Origin: Colwellia sp.
Lineage (GTDB): Bacteria > Pseudomonadota > Gammaproteobacteria > Enterobacterales > Alteromonadaceae
NCBI GenBank assembly: GCA_002733765.1
Contig: NVWU01000018.1
Coordinates: forward strand, 32,294 to 96,293
Direction: 5' to 3'
Length of the DNA: 64,000 nucleotides
A program made the translations under genes and the position numbers. Under the pieces are notes generated by a model. It was not told the DNA's origin, did not search any database, and saw nothing but the letters and a program-made list of their open reading frames with translations. Shown here one piece after another: positions 55,151-63,859 of this stretch. Positions within the stretch are counted from its first letter, which is position 1. Each line of letters starts with the position of its first letter.

Positions 55151-56575
55151 ATGACAATTAGTACTGCACCACAAACACTATATGAAAAATTATGGCAAAC
55201 GCATTTAGTAGAAGAAAAAGCAGATGAAACGCCATTGCTTTATGTTGACCGTCATTTAATTCACGAAGTCACTTCACCACAAGCTTTTGCTAATTTACGC
55301 TTTCATAATCGCCCAGTACGCCATCCAGAGCGTACTATTGCGACGATGGATCATAATATATCTACTCGTTCAATTGAAATTGATGCTGCCGGTGAAGGTG
55401 CTGCTAATCAATTACGCGCGCTAGAAAAAAATTGTAAAGACTTTGGTATTGAACTATTTGGTATGGGGCATAAAAACCAAGGTATCGCTCATGTTATGGG
55501 GCCAGAACTTGGTTTAACGTTACCTGGCACCATCATTGTTTGTGGTGACTCTCATACCGCTACTCATGGCGCATTTGGCGCATTAGCTTTTGGTATTGGT
55601 ACTTCGGAAGTTGAGCATGTTTTTGCTACACAAACCTTGCGCCAAACTAAAGCTAAAACCATGAAGATAGAAGTAAAAGGCCATGTGGGTGCAGGGATAA
55701 GTGCTAAAGATATTATTTTGGCTATTATCGGCAAAACTGGCAGTGCTGGCGCTACAGGCTATGTAGTTGAATATTGTGGCGAAGCCATTGAAGCACTAAG
55801 CATGGAAGAACGCATGACCGTGTGTAACATGAGTATTGAATTTGGCGCAAAAGCCGGTTTAGTTGCCCCTGATCAAACCACCTTTGATTACGTTGAAGGT
55901 AAAGAATACGCACCAAAAGGCGATGTTTGGCAACAAGCTGTTGCTGATTGGAAACAATTAAAATCAGACGATAATGCGGTATTTGATAGTATCATAACGC
56001 TTGAAGCGAAAGATATTAAGGCGCAAGTAACCTGGGGCACTAACCCAGGGCAAGTGACGAGTGTCGATAGTATTGTACCTTCTCCTGATGATTTTAATGA
56101 TCCTATTGAGAAAGAGTCATGTATTAACGCTTTAGCTTACATGGACTTAATCGCCGGTACTAAAATGACAGATATTAGCGTTAACAAAGTTTTTATCGGC
56201 TCTTGTACCAACTCACGCATTGAAGATCTTAGAGCGGCGGCAAGCATTGTTGAAAATTACAGTGCCAAAGGCCAAAGTGTACAAAGCTCAGTAGATGCTA
56301 TTGTTGTACCCGGCTCATATCGCGTCAAAGAACAAGCAGAGAAAGAAGGTTTAGACAAAATATTTAGTGATGCTGGCTTTGAGTGGCGCTTACCTGGCTG
56401 TTCTATGTGTTTAGGCATGAATGACGATGTACTAGAAGAAGGAGATCGCTGTGCTTCTACTAGTAACCGTAATTTTGAAGGTCGACAAGGCCGTGGCAGT
56501 CGAACTCACTTAGTTAGCCCCGAGATGGCAGCAGCAGCAGCAATCACTGGGCATTTTGTTGATTTGAACTCGTAA
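55151..56575 (+). CDS. leuC: 3-isopropylmalate dehydratase large subunit
   Basis: The ATG at 55151 is one base after the leuB stop; an upstream in-frame start at 55064 would lie inside leuB. The 474-residue aconitase-type subunit has Fe-S ligands in [14 protein letters not shown] and in the later [13 protein letters not shown]. The [24 protein letters not shown] block is present. It works with LeuD. Confidence 0.97.
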   Translation: MTISTAPQTLYEKLWQTHLVEEKADETPLLYVDRHLIHEVTSPQAFANLRFHNRPVRHPERTIATMDHNISTRSIEIDAAGEGAANQLRALEKNCKDFGIELFGMGHKNQGIAHVMGPELGLTLPGTIIVCGDSHTATHGAFGALAFGIGTSEVEHVFATQTLRQTKAKTMKIEVKGHVGAGISAKDIILAIIGKTGSAGATGYVVEYCGEAIEALSMEERMTVCNMSIEFGAKAGLVAPDQTTFDYVEGKEYAPKGDVWQQAVADWKQLKSDDNAVFDSIITLEAKDIKAQVTWGTNPGQVTSVDSIVPSPDDFNDPIEKESCINALAYMDLIAGTKMTDISVNKVFIGSCTNSRIEDLRAAASIVENYSAKGQSVQSSVDAIVVPGSYRVKEQAEKEGLDKIFSDAGFEWRLPGCSMCLGMNDDVLEEGDRCASTSNRNFEGRQGRGSRTHLVSPEMAAAAAITGHFVDLNS

Positions 56576-56629
56576 CAATTGAACAAATAACTTCAAGAAA
56601 ATCGCTACTTAAACTTTTTAGGAAAGCAA

Positions 56630-57241
56630 ATGGAAAAATTTACCACACATACTGGCTTGGTTGTGCCATTAGATATCGCTAACGTCGATACCGATCAAAT
56701 AATCCCAAAGCAGTTTTTACAAAAAACTGAGCGTGTTGGCTTTGGCGTACATTTATTTCACGACAGTCGTTACCTTGACCACAGTGGCAAAAAACCTAAC
56801 CCCGAGTTTATTTTAAATAAACCTGAATACCAAAACACTAGCATATTACTCGCTCGGGAAAATTTCGGCTGTGGTTCAAGTCGAGAGCATGCTCCATGGG
56901 CATTAGAAGAGTATGGTTTTAAAGTCGTTATTGCACCAAGCTTTGCTGATATTTTTTATGGTAACTGCATTAATATTGGTTTATTACCGATAAAGTTAAA
57001 CGAAGATCAAATTGAGCAATTATTTACTCAAGCCGACGGAGCCAAGCTTAACCTTACCGTTGATTTAACTAATAACACTATCAGCTTCACTAATAGTGAT
57101 GGGAATGAAGTTAATTTTTCTTTTGAACTAGGTACATTTCAAAAGTACTGTTTAGAAAATGGTGTAGATAGTGTTGGTTGGACATTAAACAAATTAACCA
57201 CTATTGAAGCATTTGAAGCCAAAATGCCAAGCTGGCAATAA
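56630..57241 (+). CDS. leuD: 3-isopropylmalate dehydratase small subunit
   Basis: A 203-residue swivel-domain partner of LeuC. It has [18 protein letters not shown] and the active-site loop [16 protein letters not shown]. Length agrees with the family. It ends the leu operon; a hairpin terminator follows. Confidence 0.97.
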   Translation: MEKFTTHTGLVVPLDIANVDTDQIIPKQFLQKTERVGFGVHLFHDSRYLDHSGKKPNPEFILNKPEYQNTSILLARENFGCGSSREHAPWALEEYGFKVVIAPSFADIFYGNCINIGLLPIKLNEDQIEQLFTQADGAKLNLTVDLTNNTISFTNSDGNEVNFSFELGTFQKYCLENGVDSVGWTLNKLTTIEAFEAKMPSWQ

Positions 57242-57292
57242 AAATTAGTGTCGAGTAACGAAAAACAATAGCATTGTCGTCGCTAATTTTTT
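57241..57292. terminator. Hairpin terminator between leuD and the GspAB fusion gene
   Basis: AAAATTAGTG at 57241-57250 pairs with CGCTAATTTT at 57281-57290 (one wobble pair), followed by TT on the plus strand and by A/T-rich sequence on the other side. An inner ACAAT/ATTGT pairing (57264-57268, 57273-57277) can extend the stem. It serves the convergent leuD and gspAB genes. Confidence 0.65.
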
Positions 57293-58892
57293 ACCAATTA
57301 GTTAACGCGGGTAAACTAAATTTTTCACCGCGATAAGTTAAAATAACTTGTTGCGGAAAAATTTTATCCAGAATTAAGTCATCCGCAATACTATCACCTT
57401 CGTATCGATCTCGGCCATTAACCTTAACCCAACCTTCACCATCTGAAGCGTAAATATGTTGCTCAAAGTGTAAACTTGGCACGCCATTTTGTACCCATGT
57501 AGGCATTTGTGTTAATGGCTTAATCTCACCATCAACGCGAGTATTGACTTGAGCTTGCTGCGGTGAACTCTGCTTATCTTGCGTTGCCTCCATTGCCGCT
57601 TGAAAACGTGCTAATAAATCATCAGAAACACCTGCAACCGCTTTAATTTTATAGTGCTCATCAACTTTAGTTTCATGCTTCACCATGGTATTCAGTTCGG
57701 CTGAAATAATTTTTTGTTCTGGCTCTTTCTTTATGAGTACTTCGGTTATTGGCTCGATAGCCTGATTACTTGAATTCAAGGTAAATACTTTTTCTACGGG
57801 CTTATTATTTAATTTATCTTGTTGTATATTTTGTGATTTAACATTGATAGCGGTTATCTTTTCTGGGATTTTTTCTTCTGTACTTTTTATTATACTTTCT
57901 TTTGTACTTTCTTCTCTATTTTCTATTGTATATTCTGGTAAGGTCTTGCTTATCGGCGACTGTTGCTCTTTTTGTCCAAACCAAAATCCGGTCATCAACA
58001 CCATAAATAACATACTAGCAATCAAAGTTATCTGCATATTTTTATGCTGCCACCAAGCAAGCGGCAAGTCATCCCCTAATGCATGACTTGCCGCTTTATA
58101 GACTGTTTTTTTATCAATCACCGTATTATTACTATTGTATGCCTCCATTAAAGCACTATGACAAATCAAGTTTATTAACCTCGGAATACCCTGTGATAAC
58201 TTATGAATGGCAACAAGAGCGCTTTTATTAAAAAGTGTTCTATGGCAATCAGCCACCGACAAGCGGTGTTTTATATACAGAGCTAATTCATTTTTATCTA
58301 AAGGTAATAAGTGATACCTAGCCGTAATTCGTTGCGCTAATTGCCGTAAATCACGGCGCTTCAATAACTGTTGTAGTTCAGGCTGTCCAATGAGGATCAC
58401 TTGCAATAATTTTTTGGTATTAGTCTCTAAATTAGTTAACAAACGAAGTTGCTCTAACACTTGCGGTTCTAAGTGTTGAGCTTCATCAATGATCAAGACA
58501 GTATGAATATCATTAGCATAATTTTTCAGTAGTTTTTCAGAAATTTTATCTGTTAATACTTTTAGCGTAGCGCCCGTTTTTCGATAACGAATTTTTAGCT
58601 GATCGCAAAGAGTTGCCAGTAATTCTTGGCTTGATAACGTTGGATTCAAAATGAATGCTAACTGCGTGTTTTCAGGTAAATCAGCCATTAAACAACGACT
58701 CACAGTAGTTTTTCCCGTACCGACTTCACCCGTTAATAGTACAAAACCACCATTACTACTTAAACTGGAGCAGCCTAAACCATAAGTTAAATGAGTCAGG
58801 GCTTCACGGTGTCGATCACTCATAAATAAGTATTTAGGATCGGGCGCGATTGAAAAAGGTAACTCACTCAACGAGAAAAAATTTGTATACAT
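57291..58892 (-). CDS. GspA-GspB fusion (ExeA-type ATPase with GspB domain)
   Basis: A 533-residue protein. Residues 1-275 are an ExeA-type AAA ATPase (PFSIAPDPKYLFMSDRHREAL, Walker A GEVGTGKTT at 55-63, Walker B LIIDEAQHL). A membrane segment is at about 283-303. A long polar linker rich in Lys, Glu and Thr leads to a GspB-like C-terminal domain (from about 460: VPSLHFEQHIYASDGEGWVKVNGRDRYEGD, PQQVILTYRGEKFSLP). In Aeromonas ExeA and ExeB form a complex that helps place the type II secretion secretin in the outer membrane; here both are one polypeptide. No other T2SS gene is nearby. Confidence 0.88.
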   Translation of the reverse strand: MYTNFFSLSELPFSIAPDPKYLFMSDRHREALTHLTYGLGCSSLSSNGGFVLLTGEVGTGKTTVSRCLMADLPENTQLAFILNPTLSSQELLATLCDQLKIRYRKTGATLKVLTDKISEKLLKNYANDIHTVLIIDEAQHLEPQVLEQLRLLTNLETNTKKLLQVILIGQPELQQLLKRRDLRQLAQRITARYHLLPLDKNELALYIKHRLSVADCHRTLFNKSALVAIHKLSQGIPRLINLICHSALMEAYNSNNTVIDKKTVYKAASHALGDDLPLAWWQHKNMQITLIASMLFMVLMTGFWFGQKEQQSPISKTLPEYTIENREESTKESIIKSTEEKIPEKITAINVKSQNIQQDKLNNKPVEKVFTLNSSNQAIEPITEVLIKKEPEQKIISAELNTMVKHETKVDEHYKIKAVAGVSDDLLARFQAAMEATQDKQSSPQQAQVNTRVDGEIKPLTQMPTWVQNGVPSLHFEQHIYASDGEGWVKVNGRDRYEGDSIADDLILDKIFPQQVILTYRGEKFSLPALTNW

Positions 58893-59039
58893 AAAAAGTA
58901 GCTGCTGCTCAAAAAATAAATTAAAAAAACCACTATTGAAATTAACCTTTTGCTGTAGAGATGTCTACGAATTACGCTCATACTTAGTCAATAATTGTGA
59001 TAAACTTTACTTATTTCAGTGCTCTCTTTAAGGATATTT

Positions 59040-60365
59040 TTGTCAACTAAAATTACCTACCTAACAGCGGATACATCAACTCTCGATATTTATCTTGTTG
59101 GTGGTGCTGTTCGTGACAAATTATTAAATAGAACGGTAAAAGATAAGGATTACTTAGTTGTGGGTGCAACCGTTGAACAAATGCTACGGTTAGGCTTTAC
59201 TCAGGTAGGTAAAGATTTTCCTGTTTTTTTACACCCACAAAACAAACAAGAATATGCCTTAGCTCGCACTGAGAAAAAACAAGGCCAAGGTTATACTGGC
59301 TTTGCTTGTTACGCCGCACCAGATGTAACTATAGAACAGGATTTATTACGACGTGATCTAACGGTTAATGCCATGGCAATGAGTAAAGACGGTACTATTA
59401 TCGACCCCTACCATGGTCAACAAGATCTAAAAAATAGAGTATTACGCCACGTAAGTGATGCTTTTATTGAAGATCCCTTAAGAGTATTACGTGTCGCTCG
59501 TTTCGCTGCCCGTTATCATAACGATGGCTTTACCATCGCAGCAGAAACACTTGAGTTAATGACACAAATTAGTAATAACGGCGAACTAGCCACCTTAAGT
59601 GCAGAGCGGGTATGGCAAGAAATGCAACGCGCTTTATCTGAAAGTAGTGCTGAAGGAGAAGGTGAAGAGTCTGCTAATGAACAACACCCTGAAATATTCT
59701 TTCAAATATTACATCAGTGCCAAGCACTTAAAGCACTATGGCCCGAATTAGATATATTATGGGGCGTTCCTAACCCAGCCCAATGGCATCCTGAAATTTG
59801 TAGTGGCGATCATACCATGATGGTATTGCAGCAAGCCGTTTTACTAACCACTGATAATAAAAATAAAACCGCAATTCGTTTCGCTGCTTTATGCCATGAT
59901 CTTGGTAAAGGCCTAACGGCTAGCGAGCATTGGCCAAGTCATCGAGGACACGAAAAAGCTGGCTTACCTTTAGTAGAGAAAATATCGAAACAACTTAAAG
60001 TACCCAACTATTGTAAACAATTAGCCTTAAAAGTATGTGAACATCATTTACATTGCCATAAAGCATTTCAGCTAAAGGCTAGTACTTTACTAAGAATTTT
60101 CAATCAACTCGATGTTTGGCGTAAACCTCAAGAATTTGATGATTTTCTTATCGCTTGTAAAAGTGATTTTCTCGGTCGCCTTGGCTTTGAAAGTAAACCT
60201 TACCCACAAGAACAATATTTAAAAGATGCTGTGCAAGCGGCAACTAAAGTCAATGCAAAAGCATTTGTAGAACAAGGCCTACAAGGGGTTGCAATAAAAG
60301 AGGCCATGGCAAAAGCACGTTTAGATGCCATTAAAAAAGTGAAAAAGCGATATCAAGTAGAGTAA
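59040..60365 (+). CDS. cca: CCA-adding tRNA nucleotidyltransferase (multifunctional)
   Basis: The TTG at 59040 is chosen because AAGGA (59030-59034) lies five bases before it; a GTG at 59019 precedes that site. The 441-residue class II enzyme adds CCA to tRNA 3' ends. The N-terminal nucleotidyltransferase has YLVGGAVRDKLL and the metal-binding DKDYLVVG, then RRDLTVNAMA and the DPLRVLRVARFAARY block. The C-terminal HD domain has HDLGKGLT, matching the multifunctional type of E. coli with phosphodiesterase and phosphatase activities. Confidence 0.95.
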   Translation: MSTKITYLTADTSTLDIYLVGGAVRDKLLNRTVKDKDYLVVGATVEQMLRLGFTQVGKDFPVFLHPQNKQEYALARTEKKQGQGYTGFACYAAPDVTIEQDLLRRDLTVNAMAMSKDGTIIDPYHGQQDLKNRVLRHVSDAFIEDPLRVLRVARFAARYHNDGFTIAAETLELMTQISNNGELATLSAERVWQEMQRALSESSAEGEGEESANEQHPEIFFQILHQCQALKALWPELDILWGVPNPAQWHPEICSGDHTMMVLQQAVLLTTDNKNKTAIRFAALCHDLGKGLTASEHWPSHRGHEKAGLPLVEKISKQLKVPNYCKQLALKVCEHHLHCHKAFQLKASTLLRIFNQLDVWRKPQEFDDFLIACKSDFLGRLGFESKPYPQEQYLKDAVQAATKVNAKAFVEQGLQGVAIKEAMAKARLDAIKKVKKRYQVE

Positions 60366-60749
60366 TTAAGCATAATGTTCGCTTTTCCCACACCATGGAA
60401 GTTAGCGTTCGATATTTTCTACTTAAATAATGGGTGTATTTTGATCTACAGCGACATAGCTGAACAATCACATGACCCTAGAAATCTCCCGATAACTGAC
60501 ATTTGTACTTCGTAGGTTTTCGTATAAACACAGTATTAACTAGATTTTAGATAATTTATAAGCCATTACCGTCTGATGAAAATAAACACTCTTGCCCAAT
60601 GCCTTTCAGAGCAGACTATTGTCATATTATTGTCACATTATATTGGCATACTCTGTATCACTTGATCGTAACTGTGTGCACTTTGATAGCAATTCCAAAG
60701 AGCATAAGCCTAAATATTACTTAGTCAGCGGGATATACTCGAAAAGAAA
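60366..60749. other. 384-base intergenic region after cca
   Basis: It holds the promoter region of the metallophosphoesterase gene, including a Pho-box-like sequence. No gene or RNA was recognised in the remainder. Confidence 0.5.
60619..60640 (+). promoter_or_regulatory. Pho box upstream of the metallophosphoesterase gene
   Basis: Two 11-base repeats TTGTCATATTA (60619-60629) and TTGTCACATTA (60630-60640) match the PhoB consensus CTGTCATAWAWCTGTCAY at 15 of 18 positions. A CATACT that could serve as -10 lies at 60647-60652. PhoB-dependent induction under phosphate limitation is inferred. The gene starts 110 bases downstream. Confidence 0.6.
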
Positions 60750-61601
60750 ATGAATATACTACACATCTCAGATATGCACTTTGGCCCTCGTCACTGGCTC
60801 GGAAAAAATAAAATATTGTTGGATAAATTGAACAGTTATGCGACTGATATTATCATCAACACCGGCGATAATACGACCGATGCTCTCGAAAATGAATTTA
60901 AAGCCGCGGGGAATTTTTTGAAGTCAATTGATTGCCAACACATCGTTTCAATTCCCGGCAATCATGATAAACGAAATATGCAAAGTGCTGACTACTTTCG
61001 TCAGTACATCGACAATACAGAAGTTATTCGCCCATTAATTCGTAAAAACTGTAGAAAGAAAAATATTTTTCTTGATGAGCATACCAATGGCATAAAAGAG
61101 CACCTTACTGATATTAATTTTCTAAAAAACATCACCATCAATGGTGAATCCATTCTGATAGTATGCCTTGATTCCAACTCACTCTATGAAGACAACGGTT
61201 TTGTAGATAAGGAAATGTTGAGAACACTTTCTCTAGCAATTAGTAAAGAGAGTTACGATAAAATAATTCTTCTAAATCACCACTCTATCCTGGATACCGA
61301 TTCAGACCCTCTTTTCAACTCCAGAAAAGTTGTCGAGTTCGTAAGAGATAATAATATAGGACATGTGTTCTGTGGCCATACTCATCATTTGTCAATAATG
61401 AGATCAACCGACTTATACCACAATCATTCATTCACTCAGTATAAGAATGGCTCGCTATCAAGCGGCAATACTCCCAACGACACAAATATGTTTCTGTATT
61501 ATAAAGATTTTGGCACAGAAGCAATGGAAATCCATGTAGTAAGAGCTATTGTTGAAAATGGATGCATGAGATTTAAAGAAGAAATAATTCCCACCTGCTA
61601 G
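60750..61601 (+). CDS. Calcineurin-like metallophosphoesterase
   Basis: A 283-residue cytosolic enzyme with no signal peptide. The metal-binding blocks occur in order: SDMHFG (near 7-12), NTGDNTTDAL, IPGNHDKR, LLNHHSIL and FCGHTHH. A family insertion between GNHDKR and LLNHH is longer than in CpdA. The substrate is unknown; possibilities are cyclic nucleotides, nucleotide phosphodiesters or phospholipid headgroups. A Pho-box-like element upstream suggests a phosphate-scavenging role. The gene sits at the start of a decayed accessory region next to a broken CDP-alcohol phosphatidyltransferase. Confidence 0.87.
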   Translation: MNILHISDMHFGPRHWLGKNKILLDKLNSYATDIIINTGDNTTDALENEFKAAGNFLKSIDCQHIVSIPGNHDKRNMQSADYFRQYIDNTEVIRPLIRKNCRKKNIFLDEHTNGIKEHLTDINFLKNITINGESILIVCLDSNSLYEDNGFVDKEMLRTLSLAISKESYDKIILLNHHSILDTDSDPLFNSRKVVEFVRDNNIGHVFCGHTHHLSIMRSTDLYHNHSFTQYKNGSLSSGNTPNDTNMFLYYKDFGTEAMEIHVVRAIVENGCMRFKEEIIPTC

Positions 61602-61904
61602 AAATTAGGATAATGACCACTTGAACACCCTAAACTTGTAGAGTTTCGCTGTAAAATGAAAACCCTCATCTTTCTTTTTTGGTGTTGCTGTTTATTTAGT
61701 CAGTATATCACAGCTTATTAATGATACTTTGCAATAGCTGACGTTCCCACATAAATAAATGAGTCTTTGATGATGATTTTTATCAATGATTCATTCAGTC
61801 TAAGCCCCCAGCGGTCATTCATAATTAAGTTTGATGCAAAGAAATATCATGATCATGGTAGTCTCACCCTGATCATTATTAAGATACCGATAACTACCAC
61901 CTAA
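61602..61904. other. Intergenic stretch with no recognisable gene
   Basis: About 300 bases between the metallophosphoesterase and the broken phosphatidyltransferase gene. Only a small inverted pair GGTAGT (near 61857) and ACTACC (near 61896) and a CATGATCATG palindrome (near 61848) were noticed. Nothing coding was recognised. Confidence 0.5.
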
Positions 61905-62390
61905 GAAGAATTTCAAGAATTACAGCCTACTATTCTTTCCTATGTTAAAGACCTTCCCAACTTGTGTTCACTTGCAGGGTTGGCTTGCACCATATCAGCT
62001 ATTTACTTCAGTATTTTGGGTGTTTATTACACTGCAATGATTGGTATGGTATGGACTGTTGCTTTTGACTGGGCCGATGGCCTTGTTGCGCGAATAATGA
62101 AAGGTAGAACAGGAGTAAATAGTACAGTTAGACGGGCAGCTTGATGTATAAATCGATATTGTGAGTTACGGTGTCACTCCCGCTATTCTGCTATTGAGCT
62201 TCGGGAAGTTCGAACCTATTTATCTTGTGGGGCATTTATAATAGTCGCTGCCTGTGCAATACGTCTGAGTTATTTCAGCACATACGGTCTTGCTGGCGGG
62301 ACAAAATACACAGGGCTAGCTCTTGATAACAATTCGTTAATACTTGTGCTCATGTATAGGGGACATTTTTTGGCTCAAGAAGTTGAGTGA
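61905..62390 (+). pseudogene. Broken CDP-alcohol phosphatidyltransferase (PssA-like)
   Basis: Successive frames read YVKDLPNLCSLAGLACTISA, then DWADGLVARIMKGRTGVNS (the D-x2-DG-x2-AR signature), then after a frameshift at about 62130 GQLDV, a TAA stop near 62155, IDIVSYGVTPAILLLSFG, another frame change near 62231, and AFIIVAACAIRLSYFSTYGLAGG. This is the CDP-alcohol phosphatidyltransferase family, in the phosphatidylserine synthase-like branch. At least two frame changes and a nonsense codon are present and there is no good start. It is a pseudogene unless the sequence has several errors. Confidence 0.85.
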
Positions 62391-62743
62391 AATATAAGAG
62401 TATAATCAGGTAACCGGTGGTATCTATCCTCCAACTCCGCACAGTAACGATAAACATAATTTTCTTTTTGTGGTTAATAAATAAGAATCAAACCGATTTC
62501 GTTAATATCCGCTAAGTCTAATATTTAGATGTTAGCCACCTACTTAGGTCAACTAACTGGTGTTCAGTTGGCCTAGACAAACACTTAAAATTTCAAAGTC
62601 TAACTTCTTCTTTGCACACTTTGAACTAAACCGCTCGCGCGGTAATGGTGTTCTTGGCTAACACTGAATTTCCTTATAACATTTGTGCTTTTTACTACTC
62701 TAACTCCTCAGGTATTTCGCCTACAACCAGAGGAGTTAATCTC
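62391..62743. other. Non-coding lead-in of the IS91-type remnant
   Basis: No gene was seen. A stem of ten pairs (TAGGTCAACT at 62545-62554 with AGTTGGCCTA at 62566-62575, one G-T pair) lies about 170 bases before the integrase remnant. It could be an end structure of an IS91-type element, which use terminal hairpins rather than inverted repeats (inference). Confidence 0.4.
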
Positions 62744-62974
62744 ATGAACCTTAGCACTTATTTCCCACCTAAATTACTTAAACGTTTTGAAGACGATGTC
62801 ACTTTGCGTAAACTCGGCTCAGATAGTCTCGTGGCTTACGTTAGAGGCATCTCTAAACTCTGTGATTACCTGCAACACTCTCCCGTGAATGCTACCGCTG
62901 AAGACTTGCGACTATTTCAGTTGCATTTGGTCAACATTAGATGTGTTTCGAGTTTTCGGTCAACATTACCGTAA
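62744..62974 (+). pseudogene. Truncated tyrosine recombinase of an IS91-type element
   Basis: The ATG at 62744 follows AGGAG. The reading MNLSTYFPPKLLKRFEDD, then LRKLGSDSLVAYVRGISKLCDYLQHSP and TAEDLRLFQLHLV matches the SAM-like N-terminal domain of the integrases that precede IS91-family transposases in Shewanella- and Vibrio-type elements. Homology stops at about 62936, and the frame closes at 62974. The catalytic domain is absent, so it cannot recombine DNA. Confidence 0.75.
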
Positions 62975-63166
62975 TGAACATGCAGGCCATTTAAGCTACA
63001 ACAATACAAAGTCATGTCAGCCATTGAACACTGTCGAACCAGTGTGCTCGGTGGTCACATTTTACAATGCCCTGAATGTCATGCGCCAATGGTGATCATT
63101 GAGTTGCTTGTTGGGATAAATTATCCTCGCGCTCCGCCAGAGAAAATAATTAACCCGATAGGGTGA
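62936..63166 (+). pseudogene. Truncated IS91-family transposase remnant
   Basis: One frame reads LDVFRVFGQHYRNEHAGHLS and then, after a shift near 62995, LQQYKVMSAIEHCRTSVLGGH and ILQCPECHAP to a stop at 63164. The pattern DVFRxFGxHYRxxH...AIExCRTxxLGGHxxxCxxC is the N-terminal zinc-ribbon of IS91 transposases. The tail (VIIELLVGINYPRAPPE) looks like the far C-terminal end, so an internal deletion is likely. The tyrosine nuclease domain is gone. Confidence 0.72.
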
Positions 63167-63640
63167 GTGGTGTAAAAAAATGGCGGTGTGATCGTCAGGG
63201 AGTATTTTGTCTTACTGGCTAAAAAGGCGCACTCACATCAACAAAACAAGGTGCGTTTATGAAAAAAAATCGAATGGTTGTGGCTTACAATCTTCAATCA
63301 AAGCAAGTTAAGGGAATAACCACCTTGCAGCAACCCTCCTCAGAGATACATTCCCCATAAGCACTTGTTTCCCGCGGTTTCTTCATTGAGGGCTTTGTCG
63401 ACATCAGTTTCAATTAAAGTATCATTATCACGGCTTAGATCATGACACTGATGATCAACAAACCTACACATATATTAGTGGGCATGAATTTCATATTTCT
63501 AAGACGTAATGGGGGGCTATTGCGAGATAGATTCATGGTAAATTGTACCCTTACCTTTTATCCTTACCTTTTATCTTTACATTTTTTTAAAAGTAAAGAT
63601 GTGCTATTCTTTACCTAAGTAAGTAAAGTAAAGGAAAGTA
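63167..63640. other. Region between the IS91 remnant and the toxin-antitoxin pair
   Basis: About 470 bases with no gene of recognisable family. A 32-codon frame beginning at 63260 was seen but not called. The last 90 bases hold the repeated operator of the toxin-antitoxin promoter, listed separately. Confidence 0.4.
63549..63628 (+). promoter_or_regulatory. Operator repeats of the vapBC promoter
   Basis: A 13-base unit CCTTACCTTTTAT is repeated twice in tandem (63549-63561, 63562-63574). Inverted pairs follow: ATCTTTAC (63573-63580) with GTAAAGAT (63593-63600) and CTTTAC (63609-63614) with GTAAAG (63623-63628). Such arrays are typical binding sites for the antitoxin-toxin complex. Confidence 0.6.
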
Positions 63641-63859
63641 ATGATGAAAGTTAGCTCAAAAAGACAGATTACACTACCAATAGATCAGTGTGTTGTTGCT
63701 CATATTAATAAAGGTGATGAAGTAGAGAGTTTTGTCGATAGGCAGGGCATTATTTCTATTGTTAAAAAATCAATGGGAGCAGCTAGCGGTATTTTAAGTG
63801 GTATAGCAATTCATGCTGATATCACTGAAGAAGAGTCATTGCAGAGTTCTATTAATTGA
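63641..63859 (+). CDS. vapB: AbrB/MazE-type antitoxin (VapB-like)
   Basis: A 72-residue protein with a SpoVT/AbrB-type N-terminus (KVSSKRQITLPIDQCVVAHINKGDEVESFVDRQGIISIVKK). It binds DNA as a dimer and neutralises the toxin with its C-terminal part (GILSGIAIHADITEEES). The ribosome-binding site is AAAGGAAAG. The stop TGA overlaps the ATG of the next gene, so translation is coupled. It sits under an operator with repeats. Confidence 0.88.
   Translation: MMKVSSKRQITLPIDQCVVAHINKGDEVESFVDRQGIISIVKKSMGAASGILSGIAIHADITEEESLQSSIN

Noticed and set aside
62531..62580. Hairpin with GTTAGCC and GTTGGCC as a possible integron attC site
   Set aside because: Neither heptamer fits the GTTRRRY core, and there is no integron integrase or cassette array nearby.
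63260..63358. A 32-codon frame after the IS91 remnant
   Set aside because: Short, no family resemblance, and located in decayed mobile DNA; not enough support for a gene.
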